From Rhizobium leguminosarum bv. trifolii WSM1325 (GTDB taxonomy: Bacteria; Pseudomonadota; Alphaproteobacteria; Rhizobiales; Rhizobiaceae): DNA of 64,000 nucleotides. The notes under the pieces are model-generated. The model worked only from the letters and a program-made list of their open reading frames with translations. It did no database searches and was not told where the DNA came from. This document shows positions 22,948-31,484 of this stretch, one piece after another. The number at the start of each line of letters is the position of its first letter. The first letter of the stretch is position 1. A program made the translations under genes and the position numbers. The DNA lies in assembly GCA_000023185.1 (NCBI GenBank), contig CP001622.1:3882501-3946500 (forward strand), given 5' to 3'.

Positions 22948-24363
22948 ATGGCGGTCATAGAAACAGCGGAGAAGATGCTGCCCGCCGGCCTGCGCCCGAT
23001 CGGCGGCCGGACGCTGCGTTTGCTTGCGGCCGTGCTCACCGAACGCGGCGAGAGGGCGGCCGCCCAGCGCATGGCGCTGACGGCCTTTTCGATCCGCATC
23101 CTCAGCGCCGCACTCGCCTTCGTCTCGCAGATCGTGCTCGCCCGGCTGATGGGTGAATATGAATATGGCATCTTCGTTTTCGTCTGGGTGCTGGTCGTCG
23201 TCTTCGGCGATCTCTCATGCCTCGGTTTCCACACCGCAATCGTCCGCTTCCTGCCGCAATACAGGGCAGCGGGCGCTTTCGAAGAAATCCGCGGCCTGAC
23301 CGGCACGGCGCGCATCTTTGCGCTGCTATCAGGTACGGCGGTGCTCGCTGCCGGCATGCTCGGGCTGCATTTCTTCGGCGATATGATCCAGGTCTATTAT
23401 CTCGTCCCGATCTTCATCGGTCTGCTCGCCATGCCGATGATCGCGCTCGGCGACATTCTGGAAGGGACGTCGCGGGCAAACCATTGGCCGGTGATGGCAC
23501 TGAGCCCCGTCTATATCGTCCGCCCGATCCTCATCATCCTCTTCATGCTGATTGCGATTGCCATCGGCGCCGATCACACTGCCGTCACCGCGATGCAGGC
23601 AGCGCTCGTTGCGACCTACGTCACCGCCCTCGGCCAATATGCCGCAACGCTCTACCGCCTTCGCCGGCATTATGACGACGGCCCGCGCAAGGTCGATTTC
23701 CTCGCCTGGTTCAGCGTCGCCTTTCCGATTTTCCTGATCGAGGGCGTGAGCTTCCTGCTCACCAATTCCGATGTCGTCGTCGTCGGCATCTTCCTCGAGC
23801 CGCACGATGTCGCCATCTACTTCGCCGCTGCCAAAACGATGGCGCTGGTGCATTTCATCAATTTCTCGGTCAAGGCGGCCTCCGGCCCGCGCTTTTCCTC
23901 GATCATCGCCGAAGGCAACCACGGAGAGCTGGCAGCCGCTGCCATCGACGCCGCGCGCTGGACCTTCTGGCCAGCGCTCGGGGTCGGCCTTGTCGTGCTT
24001 GCGGCCGGCCATCTGCTGCTGTCGCTCTTCGGCGGCGCTTTTACATCAGGCTATCTGGTCATGGCGATCCTGCTCGCCGGCATCCTCGCCAAATCGCTGG
24101 TCGGCCCGGCCGAAACGCTGCTGATGATGGCAGGCAAACAGAACCTCTGCGTCGCGCTCTATGCCGGCGCACTGACGGCCAATGTCGGCCTCAACCTCGC
24201 TTTGATCCCGCATTACGGCATCGAAGGCACGGCGATCGCCACGGCCTCCGCCATGGCAGTCGAGGCGATCCTGTTGCATCTCGCCGTGCGCCGCACGCTT
24301 GGCATCGTCCTTTTCGCTTTCGCCAGCCCCTCCGCCGCAACGCCAGAAATGAGAGTTCGATAG
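22948..24363 (+). CDS. polysaccharide flippase-like membrane protein (MOP/Wzx superfamily)
   Basis: 471 aa with about 12-14 hydrophobic helices, starting after a roughly 50-residue cytoplasmic head. The first span LSAALAFVSQIVLARLMGEY and the NYHMA-free, RFLPQY-containing loop are typical of lipopolysaccharide/exopolysaccharide flippases in the MOP superfamily. It likely moves a lipid-linked glycan across the inner membrane; which glycan is not evident. Start ATG at 22948 chosen; a GTG three codons earlier is possible and neither has a strong ribosome site. Its stop TAG abuts the ATG of the CelD-like gene, so the two are coupled. Confidence 0.85.
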   Translation: MAVIETAEKMLPAGLRPIGGRTLRLLAAVLTERGERAAAQRMALTAFSIRILSAALAFVSQIVLARLMGEYEYGIFVFVWVLVVVFGDLSCLGFHTAIVRFLPQYRAAGAFEEIRGLTGTARIFALLSGTAVLAAGMLGLHFFGDMIQVYYLVPIFIGLLAMPMIALGDILEGTSRANHWPVMALSPVYIVRPILIILFMLIAIAIGADHTAVTAMQAALVATYVTALGQYAATLYRLRRHYDDGPRKVDFLAWFSVAFPIFLIEGVSFLLTNSDVVVVGIFLEPHDVAIYFAAAKTMALVHFINFSVKAASGPRFSSIIAEGNHGELAAAAIDAARWTFWPALGVGLVVLAAGHLLLSLFGGAFTSGYLVMAILLAGILAKSLVGPAETLLMMAGKQNLCVALYAGALTANVGLNLALIPHYGIEGTAIATASAMAVEAILLHLAVRRTLGIVLFAFASPSAATPEMRVR

Positions 24364-25641
24364 ATGGTGCGTATCCCCCCCGTTACCGAAAGCACCGACA
24401 GCGCTGCGAACCGCATGGTGCATGATCTCGCAGCACTGCATTTCGAAGCGCCGCAAGCCGAGGCTCGCGCCGAGATCGGCCGGCCGGGGCGCGAGCTCTG
24501 CCTCTATCCGGGTAAGCTCGGCTATGAGCTTCAGGATGAGCTCGATTTCCTTTCCAACCGGGCGATGGAACCGAACGTCTTTTTCTCCGGCCGCTTCCTC
24601 GCCCCCGCCATGCCGCGGCTCGAAGACCGGCAGGTGAACTTCGCCCTGATCCGCGACCACAGTGCCGGCCGCAGCCGCATGCGCTTCCTTTTGCCGTTTT
24701 CGGTCGACAAGCCGGGTTTTGCCGTCGGCCCGTCGATCATCCGCGGCTGGTCGAACAGTTTCGGTCCGCTCGGCACGCCGCTCGTCGATGGCGAGGATGC
24801 CGCCGAGACCCTCGACAATCTCTTCGAGGGACTGACCGCCCGTGATCTCAATCTGCCCGGCATACTGGTTCTGCCGGATCTCAGGCTGAACGGTATCTTC
24901 GTGCGCATGGTCAAGGCCGTGGCGCTCAGCCGCAATCTTCCCGTCACCGTCACCAATCCCTACCTGCGCCCGATGCTGCAGAGCGAGGAAGAGGCGCCGG
25001 CCTATCTCAGCAAAACCATCGCCTCCTCGCATATGCGCGAGATGCGCCGCCAGTGGCGGCTGCTGGAGGAACGGGGAACGACGGTCTATACCGTCGCCCG
25101 CCAACCGCGCGAAATCCATATCCGCTTCGAGGAATTCCTGGCGATGGAAGCCGGTGGCTGGAAGGGCAAGCGGCGAAGCGCTCTCGTCACCGATCGTTAT
25201 CACACGGCCTTCGCCCGCGAGGCGGTATCGAACCTTGCCGCCGTCGATGCCGTGCGTATTCACACGATCGATCTCAACGGCAAGGCGATTGCCGCCATCG
25301 TCGTGCTGATGATGGGCGGCGAGGCCTATACCTGGAAGACTGCCTACGACGAAAACTATGCCCGCTATTCGCCTGGCAAGCTGCTGATGAGCGAACTCAC
25401 CGAATGGCATCTCGACGACGCCAATATCATCCGCTCCGATTCCTGCGCGGTCTCGGATCATCCGATCATGAGCCGCTTCTGGCAGGAGCGCGAGGAGATG
25501 GGAACGCTGGTAATCGGCTTGACGCAGAACAGCGACCGCGACATGCGCCAGGTCACCGCCCAGCTGCACATGTACCGCAGTACCCGCAATATGGCGAAGA
25601 TGCTGCGCGAAAAGATCATGTCGCTTGCCGGCCGGGGCTAA
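24364..25641 (+). CDS. CelD/BcsL-like GNAT (FemAB-fold) acyltransferase
   Basis: 425 aa cytoplasmic protein with the Acetyltransf_6 fold in its second half: LEERGTTVYTVARQPREI, then IHTIDLNGKAIAAIVVLMMGGEAYTW, then YDENYARYSPGKLLMSELTEW, the substrate- and acyl-CoA-binding block in CelD-like proteins. CelD-type proteins accompany polysaccharide synthesis or modification loci. The ATG directly follows the flippase stop codon with no gap, so joint function in surface glycan modification is likely (inference). The N-terminal 150 residues are less conserved. Confidence 0.82.
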   Translation: MVRIPPVTESTDSAANRMVHDLAALHFEAPQAEARAEIGRPGRELCLYPGKLGYELQDELDFLSNRAMEPNVFFSGRFLAPAMPRLEDRQVNFALIRDHSAGRSRMRFLLPFSVDKPGFAVGPSIIRGWSNSFGPLGTPLVDGEDAAETLDNLFEGLTARDLNLPGILVLPDLRLNGIFVRMVKAVALSRNLPVTVTNPYLRPMLQSEEEAPAYLSKTIASSHMREMRRQWRLLEERGTTVYTVARQPREIHIRFEEFLAMEAGGWKGKRRSALVTDRYHTAFAREAVSNLAAVDAVRIHTIDLNGKAIAAIVVLMMGGEAYTWKTAYDENYARYSPGKLLMSELTEWHLDDANIIRSDSCAVSDHPIMSRFWQEREEMGTLVIGLTQNSDRDMRQVTAQLHMYRSTRNMAKMLREKIMSLAGRG

Positions 25642-25667
25642 GCATTCCAGCAAAATGCGTAGCAGTT

Positions 25668-27299
25668 CTATCCCTCGCCAGCGGCCCTTTCGCGTAGCAG
25701 CCGTCGGATGACCTTCCCGGTGGTGGTCAGCGGCAATGCATCGATGAATTCCACTTCGCGCGGATATTCGTGCATCGAAAGCCGCGTCTTCACCCATTCC
25801 CTGATGTCGGTGGCCAGCGTCTCGCTTGGCCGATGGCCTGGTGAAAGCACGATATAGGCCTTGACGATCTCGGTGCGCACGGCATCGGGTTTGCCGACGG
25901 CGGCGGCAAGCTGCACGGCGGGATGACCGATCAGGCAGTCCTCGATCTCGGCCGGGCCGATGCGATATCCCGACGAGGTGATGACGTCGTCGTCGCGGCC
26001 TTCGAAGGTCACATATCCCTCGGCGTCCTGCCGGCCGATATCGCCGGTGAGCAGCCAGCCTTTGACGAATTTTCGTTCCGTCGCTGCCGTATCGTCCCAG
26101 TAGCCGAGGAACATGACAGGATCGGGACTGGCGATGGCAATCTGGCCCGGTTCGCCGACGGGCAACTCGTCGCCCGTCTCGCTGACGATCGCGACGCGGT
26201 GCCCGGGCACTGCCCGTCCGATGGCGCCCGCTTTGGTGACGCCATAGGCAGCGCTCGACGCAAGCACGAAATTGCACTCCGTCTGGCCGTAGAATTCGTT
26301 GACGGTGATGCCGAGCACATGCCGCGCCCATTCATAGGTCTCGCGGCCGAGCGCCTCCCCGGCCGAGCCGATGGTGCGCAGCGCCAGATCATATTTCGAG
26401 CGCGGATCGGCAACGGATCTCATCAGCCTTAGCGCCGTCGGCGGAATGAAGGCATTGCGCACCTTCATCTCGGCCATGATGCGATAGGCCATGTCGGCAT
26501 CGAATTTCTGCGCCGGCGAAGAGACGACAGGAATCCCGAGCAGAAGGCTCGGCAGCAGCGCGTTGAGCAGCCCGCCGGCCCAGGCCCAGTCGGACGGCGT
26601 CCAGACCTTATCACCCGGCCGCGGAAACCCCTCATGGGCGAACTGCATGCCCGGAATATGGCCGGGCAGGACGCGGTGGCCGTGCAACGCGCCCTTGGGC
26701 GGCCCCGTCGTTCCCGAAGTGAAGATCATCAGCGCCGGATCGTCCGGACCGGTTTTGGCGATGTCGAAGACAGGGGGATAGCCATCCACCAGTTCGGCGA
26801 AAGCAGTCGCATCGCCACTCGCCCCGTCGATGCTGACGATATGCTTCAGCGCCGGCAGGCGTCCGCGGATCTGCCGGATGCGTTCGAGACCGAAACCATT
26901 GGTGACGACGGCCACAGCACCTGCCGCCTTCAGCCGGTATTCCAGCGCCTCGACGCCGAAAAGCAGCGCCAGTGGCAGCGCGATCGCGCCGGTCTTGTAT
27001 ATCGCCACATGCGCGATCACCGTTTCGAAGGATTGCGGCAAGAGCAGCGCGACGCGATCGCCGCGTTTGATATCAAGTGAAACGAGCGCATTTGCAAAGG
27101 CCGAGGAACGGTCGGCGAGCGCGCGATAGGTCATCGCGCGATGATTGCCGTCGGGGCTGAAATGCTCGAGGCAGACGCGCTCGGGTTCTCTCGCGGCCCA
27201 GTCGTCGCTGACGGCGCGGCCGATATTGAAATCCTCCGTGATCTGCCAGGAGAAATTGCAATAGAGATCGTCATAGCGATCGTGGGACGGCAGCTGCAT
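25668..27299 (-). CDS. AMP-dependent acyl-CoA synthetase, medium-chain/acetate-like
   Basis: 543 aa ANL-superfamily ligase that activates a carboxylic acid to its CoA thioester. The AMP-binding P-loop IFTSGTTGPPKG lies near residue 185, the adenylation motif NEFYGQTECN near 340, the GYRIGPAEIEDCL hinge region near 435, and the catalytic lysine motif TGKVIRR at the C-terminus. The pattern SDWAWAGGLLNALLPSLLLG is typical of the acetyl/medium-chain branch; the exact acid is unknown. ATG at 27299 preferred over one nine codons upstream that lacks a ribosome site. Convergent with the CelD-like gene. Confidence 0.92.
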   Translation of the reverse strand: MQLPSHDRYDDLYCNFSWQITEDFNIGRAVSDDWAAREPERVCLEHFSPDGNHRAMTYRALADRSSAFANALVSLDIKRGDRVALLLPQSFETVIAHVAIYKTGAIALPLALLFGVEALEYRLKAAGAVAVVTNGFGLERIRQIRGRLPALKHIVSIDGASGDATAFAELVDGYPPVFDIAKTGPDDPALMIFTSGTTGPPKGALHGHRVLPGHIPGMQFAHEGFPRPGDKVWTPSDWAWAGGLLNALLPSLLLGIPVVSSPAQKFDADMAYRIMAEMKVRNAFIPPTALRLMRSVADPRSKYDLALRTIGSAGEALGRETYEWARHVLGITVNEFYGQTECNFVLASSAAYGVTKAGAIGRAVPGHRVAIVSETGDELPVGEPGQIAIASPDPVMFLGYWDDTAATERKFVKGWLLTGDIGRQDAEGYVTFEGRDDDVITSSGYRIGPAEIEDCLIGHPAVQLAAAVGKPDAVRTEIVKAYIVLSPGHRPSETLATDIREWVKTRLSMHEYPREVEFIDALPLTTTGKVIRRLLRERAAGEG

Positions 27300-27522
27300 G
27301 GTCGGATTCCGGTAAAAATGCTGCATCAGCTAACATCTTGCGGCGGGAATGTGCAAGCTGCAGCCGGAATCGATAGCGAAGAGAGCGGCTTCAGAGGTCT
27401 CGATCACGGATCATTGTGCGCATGCAGCATAATTTTTCATGTGCCACCCTGCGACTTTGGCCATCTCGCGCTAAATCATGGAAGGCCGTCTGGGGTTATT
27501 AAATTCATCACGGAGTCGTTTC

Positions 27523-28503
27523 ATGGAATACACAAAATTTGGGAAGACCGGCCTCGAAGTGTCGAAGATCTGCTTGGGCTGCATGACCTTCGGCGATCCC
27601 GGCCGCGGCAATCATGCCTGGAGCCTGCGGGAAGAAGAAAGCCGGACGATGATCAAGCAGGCGATCGACCTCGGCATCAATTTCCTCGACACCGCCAACA
27701 CCTATTCCAATGGTTCCTCAGAGGAGATCGTCGGCCGTGCCATAAAAGACTTCGCCAAACGCGAAGACATCGTGCTGGCGACCAAGGTGTTCAACCGCAT
27801 GCGGCCGGCCCCGAACGGCGCCGGCCTGTCGCGCAAGGCGATCTTCGACGAGATCGACAATAGTCTGCGTCGCCTCGGCACCGACTACGTGGATCTCTAC
27901 CAGATCCATCGCTTCGACTACACGACGCCGATCGAGGAAACGCTGGAAGCGCTGCACGACGTCGTCAAATCGGGCAAGGCGCGTTATATCGGCGCCTCCT
28001 CCATGTATGCCTGGCAATTCGCCAAGGCGCTTTACGTCTCCAGGCTGAACGGCTGGACCGAATTCGTCAGCATGCAGGACCACCTGAACCTGCTCTACCG
28101 TGAGGAAGAGCGCGAAATGCTGCCGCTTTGCGAGGATCAGAAAATCGCCGTCATCCCCTGGAGCCCGCTTGCCCGCGGCCGCCTGACCCGCGACTGGGAG
28201 GAGACGACGGCACGTAGCGAAACCGACGAATTCGGCAAGACGCTTTACACCCAGTCCATCGATGCCGACCGCAAAATCGTCGGGGCCGTGGCCGAAATCG
28301 CCAAGGCCCGCAACGTCTCCCGCGCCCAGGTCGCAACCGCCTGGATCCTGCAGAAGAGTGCGGTGACCGCCCCGATCATTGGCGCGTCCAAACCGAACCA
28401 CCTCAGAGACGCCGTTGCGTCGCTCTCGGTCAAGCTCACCGCCGAGGAGATCGCGGCGCTGGAAGCACCCTACATCCCGCACGCCATCGCCGGCTTCAAG
28501 TAG
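27523..28503 (+). CDS. aldo/keto reductase
   Basis: 326 aa NADPH-dependent oxidoreductase with the (beta/alpha)8 AKR fold. The catalytic tetrad is readable: Asp and Tyr in FLDTANTYSNGSSEEIVG, Lys in LATKVF, and His in YQIHRFDY. It resembles the YajO/Tas-like subgroup. The C-terminal PIIGASKPNHL motif binds NADPH. GGAG lies nine bases before the ATG; an upstream frame extension of 15 codons has no ribosome site. Convergent with tetR, with a small hairpin between them. Substrate unknown. Confidence 0.93.
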   Translation: MEYTKFGKTGLEVSKICLGCMTFGDPGRGNHAWSLREEESRTMIKQAIDLGINFLDTANTYSNGSSEEIVGRAIKDFAKREDIVLATKVFNRMRPAPNGAGLSRKAIFDEIDNSLRRLGTDYVDLYQIHRFDYTTPIEETLEALHDVVKSGKARYIGASSMYAWQFAKALYVSRLNGWTEFVSMQDHLNLLYREEEREMLPLCEDQKIAVIPWSPLARGRLTRDWEETTARSETDEFGKTLYTQSIDADRKIVGAVAEIAKARNVSRAQVATAWILQKSAVTAPIIGASKPNHLRDAVASLSVKLTAEEIAALEAPYIPHAIAGFK

Positions 28504-28593
28504 CCGCTGGCTTTTCGGTCCTCAGGCACCTGCAAGGCAGATCCCTCTCCACTTGGAGAGGGAGATCGAAACCATGGCCATTCGCGACTGAGA

Positions 28594-29172
28594 TTATTTC
28601 GGGCTTTCAGGATCGAGCTGCCGGCGCATCGTCACCAGAAACTGCTCGGCAAGCGCTTTGTCCTCGACAGCACGAGCAAGAATGACGGCACCCATCATCG
28701 ATGAGAGTGTCGTCGTCGCATTGGCGCGGCGCTCCTCTTCCGTTTCGCCGGGAACGATATCGGCAAGCGTGTCGACCAGCACGGACAGCCCATCGCTGAA
28801 GACCGCACGGACCGCGCCGCGGCTGCGGCTGACTTCCTGGATCAGCGTTGCGAAGACGCAGCTGCCGCCCGGATCGTCAACTGTGCGCCAGTGGATATAA
28901 TGGTCGAGAAGGGCTGCCAGCGGCCGGTCCGGCGATTCGGCGATATGCTCCTTCCAGCGCTCTTCCACCCTGTCGATCAGCTTGCGGCTGACCTCAAGCG
29001 CCAGGTCGTCCTTCGAACCGAAATGACCGTAAAAGCCGCCATGCGTCAGCCCCGCCGCCTTCATGATGTCGGCGACGCCGACCCCGTCGAAGCCGTTTTC
29101 GCGGAAAAGCACGCCGGCAACGCTCAGGATCCTTTCGCGGTTTTCGGCAAATTTTTCGCGGCTGACCCGCAT
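28594..29172 (-). CDS. TetR family transcriptional regulator
   Basis: 192 aa. The N-terminal TetR helix-turn-helix is clear (about 27-50: GVADIMKAAGLTHGGFYGHFGSKDDL). The ligand domain resembles the group whose members often repress neighbouring oxidoreductase or efflux genes. It is divergent from the MFS gene, and two near-identical palindromes in the shared 129-bp interval are the likely operators; one lies inside its own predicted promoter, implying autorepression. Confidence 0.93.
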   Translation of the reverse strand: MRVSREKFAENRERILSVAGVLFRENGFDGVGVADIMKAAGLTHGGFYGHFGSKDDLALEVSRKLIDRVEERWKEHIAESPDRPLAALLDHYIHWRTVDDPGGSCVFATLIQEVSRSRGAVRAVFSDGLSVLVDTLADIVPGETEEERRANATTTLSSMMGAVILARAVEDKALAEQFLVTMRRQLDPESPK

Positions 29173-29202
29173 TTGTCATCTCCAGAAATAGTCGCTTGAC
29201 AA

Positions 29203-29231
29203 AATATATGACGTCCATCATCAATATGCAA
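29203..29231 (-). promoter_or_regulatory. predicted tetR promoter
   Basis: On the minus strand TTGCAT (29226-29231) and TATATT (29203-29208) are separated by 17 bases. The first TetR-type palindrome occupies the spacer, an arrangement that would block RNA polymerase when the repressor is bound. Confidence 0.45.
29208..29221. promoter_or_regulatory. TetR operator candidate 1
   Basis: ATGACGTCCATCAT: hexamers ATGACG and CATCAT around a two-base centre, symmetrical apart from one position. It sits in the spacer of the predicted tetR promoter. Confidence 0.6.
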
Positions 29232-29236
29232 GAAAT

Positions 29237-29250
29237 ATGATGAGCATCAT
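29237..29250. promoter_or_regulatory. TetR operator candidate 2
   Basis: ATGATGAGCATCAT: a perfect ATGATG/CATCAT palindrome with two-base centre, 29 bp centre to centre from candidate 1 and 52 bp upstream of the MFS start. The same motif recurs at 47943-48002. Confidence 0.65.
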
Positions 29251-29301
29251 GTAAAATGGTCCACTATCTTCTAGAACCTGAATTCAAACGGAATCTTGCC
29301 C

Positions 29302-30597
29302 ATGGTTTCCACAGCCCTCGCCTCCACCCTTGCCCGGCGCAACATCCATTACGGCTGGGTCGTCGTTGCCGCGACCTTCCTCACCATGCTGGTCACCGCC
29401 GGCGCCATGGGCGCACCCGGCGTTCTCATCAAGCCGCTGCAGGATGAGTTCGGCTGGGAGACCTCGCAGATTTCCTCGGCCCTTGCGATCCGACTGATCC
29501 TTTTTGGCTTCATGGGTCCCTTCGCCGCCGCCTTCATGAATTATTTTGGCGTGCGCAAGGTCATCGTCTTCGCCTTAGCGCTGATTGGCGCCGGCTTCGT
29601 TGGTTCGCTGTTCATGACGACGCTGTGGCAACTGCTGTTGCTTTGGGGCATCGTCGTCGGTTTCGGTACCGGATTGACGGCCATGGTGCTCGCCGCGACG
29701 ATTTCCAGCCGCTGGTTCGCCAAGCATCGCGGTCTCGTCGTCGGGATGCTCTCGGCAAGTTCGGCCACCGGCCAGCTCGTCTTTCTACCGTTGATGGCGG
29801 AGCTGACGGAACGTTATGGCTGGCGCTCGACGGTGTTTTTCGTCTGCGCCATGATCATGGTCGCAGCCCTTGCCGTGCTTGCTTTCATGCGCGACCGCCC
29901 GGCCGACCTCAACCTGCCCGCCTTCGGTGAGACGCAGGTGACGCCGCCACCGGCAAGCACCTCGCTTGGCGCCGCGCTGATGACGCCGATCACCGTCCTC
30001 AAGGAAATCTCGAAGACCTCGACCTTCTGGATCCTCTTTGCCACCTTCTTCATCTGCGGTCTCAGCACCAACGGCCTGATCCAGACCCATTTCGTCACCC
30101 TCTGCGGCGACTTCGGCATCGTGCCGGTGGCTGCGGCAAGCGTGCTGGCCGTCATGGGCATCTTCGATTTCTTCGGCACCATCGGTTCCGGCTGGCTGTC
30201 CGACCGCTTCGACAATCGCTGGCTGCTATTCTGGTATTACGGCCTGCGCGGCCTCTCGCTGCTCTACCTGCCTTTCAGCGATTTCAGCTTTTACGGCCTC
30301 TCCATCTTCGCCATCTTCTACGGCCTCGATTGGATTGCCACCGTGCCGCCGACCGTCAAGATCGCCGCCGACCGCTTCGGCCGTGAAAAGACCGGCCTCG
30401 TCTTCGGCTGGGTCTTTGCCGGACATCAGCTGGGAGCCGCCACCGCCGCCTATGGCGCCGGCCTCTCCCGCACCGAGCTTTCGAGCTACCTGCCCGCCTT
30501 CTTCGTCGCCGGCGCCTTCTGCCTGCTGGCCTCGATCCTGGCGATCACGCTGAAGAAGTCCGGCCTGAGCAACCCGGCATCGGCCGCCGCCCATTGA
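29302..30597 (+). CDS. MFS transporter
   Basis: 431 aa, 12 predicted membrane helices, major facilitator superfamily. It resembles monocarboxylate/oxalate-formate antiporter-like members (NIHYGWVVVAATFLTM and QDEFGWETSQIS near the N-terminus, SSRWFAKHRGLVVGMLSAS in the helix 4-5 region, GWVFAGHQLGAATAAY near the end). The substrate is unknown. The ATG at 29302 is used; a TTG two codons earlier is less likely. Probably repressed by the divergent TetR protein. Confidence 0.93.
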   Translation: MVSTALASTLARRNIHYGWVVVAATFLTMLVTAGAMGAPGVLIKPLQDEFGWETSQISSALAIRLILFGFMGPFAAAFMNYFGVRKVIVFALALIGAGFVGSLFMTTLWQLLLLWGIVVGFGTGLTAMVLAATISSRWFAKHRGLVVGMLSASSATGQLVFLPLMAELTERYGWRSTVFFVCAMIMVAALAVLAFMRDRPADLNLPAFGETQVTPPPASTSLGAALMTPITVLKEISKTSTFWILFATFFICGLSTNGLIQTHFVTLCGDFGIVPVAAASVLAVMGIFDFFGTIGSGWLSDRFDNRWLLFWYYGLRGLSLLYLPFSDFSFYGLSIFAIFYGLDWIATVPPTVKIAADRFGREKTGLVFGWVFAGHQLGAATAAYGAGLSRTELSSYLPAFFVAGAFCLLASILAITLKKSGLSNPASAAAH

Positions 30598-30722
30598 TAT
30601 CAGACTAGATTCGGCCTCTAAGCGAGGCCGGATCTCTCTACCGGATCAATCCGATAACTTCGCTTGCCCGTCTTGCGCGTCCGGGCGCTCGCATGTTAGA
30701 CAGCCGCCCGTTCGCATCCGTT

Positions 30723-30807
30723 GCCCCATTGGCGGAATTGGTAGACGCGCTCGACTCAAAATCGAGTTTCGAAAGAAGTGCTGGTTCGACTCCGGCATGG
30801 GGCACCA
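30723..30807 (+). tRNA. tRNA-Leu (CAA)
   Basis: 85 nt class II tRNA. Acceptor GCCCCAT pairs with ATGGGGC, the discriminator A is followed by an encoded CCA, the anticodon stem CTCGA/TCGAG holds loop CTCAAAA with anticodon CAA (30757-30759), there is a variable arm, and the T-loop reads GGTTCGACTCC. Decodes UUG leucine codons. Confidence 0.97.
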
Positions 30808-30911
30808 CCAAAATCTTCAAGCTCTTTGTCAGATAGTTCAAGCAACGCAAGCGGACTGCGTCGTCACGCCCCCGCCCGCAATGTGAGAGAGCGGCGAAGA
30901 CAATATCGTGG

Positions 30912-31370
30912 TCACAGAACTTCAAAGACTTCGTATTCGACACCGCCCGGACACCTGCCGCCCTTTGCGACCGCGACAATGCTGTTGAGCCACGCATGCG
31001 CAGGCGCGGCGGTCTCGAAATACGGTGTCGTGCGCAGATAATATTCCGAAGCGTCGACCGTTTCGCCGCATACCAAACGCTCGTCGACGGCCTGTGACGC
31101 ACGCCTGACGCCGCGATAGGTCATGAGGACGAGCTCCCCGTCGTCGGCGACGAGGAGGAGCCTGACATCTTGCTGAAATGTGCCGTCGCCACGAGCGAGC
31201 AGGAGATCCGAGCCGATCAGCGACGATACTTTTCCTTTCAGGCGCTCCCCTTGGAAATGTCCGCCTGAGACAGGAAAAATGCGCCGGCCGCCGGCAGGTG
31301 TCTGCCCAAGCTCCAGCGTCGGATGAAGCGCGATGAAGAGTGTAAACAGGTGCTGAGATTGCAGGGACAC
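30912..31370 (-). CDS. DUF3237 domain protein
   Basis: 152 aa, function unknown. The DUF3237 signature is present: LFTLFIALHPTLELGQTPAGGRRIFPVSGGHFQGERLKGKV near the N-terminus and YYLRTTPYFETAAPAHAWLNSIVAVA near the C-terminus. The family forms a small beta barrel. A GTG start at 31370 is chosen because AGGAG lies eight bases ahead; the longer frame to 31409 has no ribosome site. Divergent from a LysR regulator, a common arrangement for a regulator and its target, and adjacent to tRNA-Leu. Confidence 0.85.
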   Translation of the reverse strand: MSLQSQHLFTLFIALHPTLELGQTPAGGRRIFPVSGGHFQGERLKGKVSSLIGSDLLLARGDGTFQQDVRLLLVADDGELVLMTYRGVRRASQAVDERLVCGETVDASEYYLRTTPYFETAAPAHAWLNSIVAVAKGGRCPGGVEYEVFEVL

Positions 31371-31439
31371 AGTAAATCTCCTATTCTTGGCTGTCCACCA
31401 AAACTGCACCAGGGCGTTCCGCCTTCAAAACGTGCTTTG

Positions 31440-31456
31440 CTTGTCGTCACCACAAG
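31440..31456. promoter_or_regulatory. LysR-type binding site candidate
   Basis: CTTGT-N7-ACAAG dyad containing T-N11-A (T31442, A31454), the LysR consensus, in the 114-bp interval between the divergent DUF3237 and LysR genes and 29 bp before the regulator's ATG. Confidence 0.5.
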
Positions 31457-31484
31457 ATAAATTGATCGTGAAGGGAAGCTGATC

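Noticed and set aside
24046..26331. 761-aa minus-strand frame spanning the CelD-like gene and the end of the acyl-CoA synthetase gene
   Set aside because: Arg/His/Ala-rich shadow crossing several real genes on both strands; nothing recognisable.
28542..28562. Hairpin TCCCTCTC / GAGAGGGA between the aldo/keto reductase and tetR genes
   Set aside because: Perfect 8-bp stem but no T tract on either side; could fold but is not a convincing terminator.
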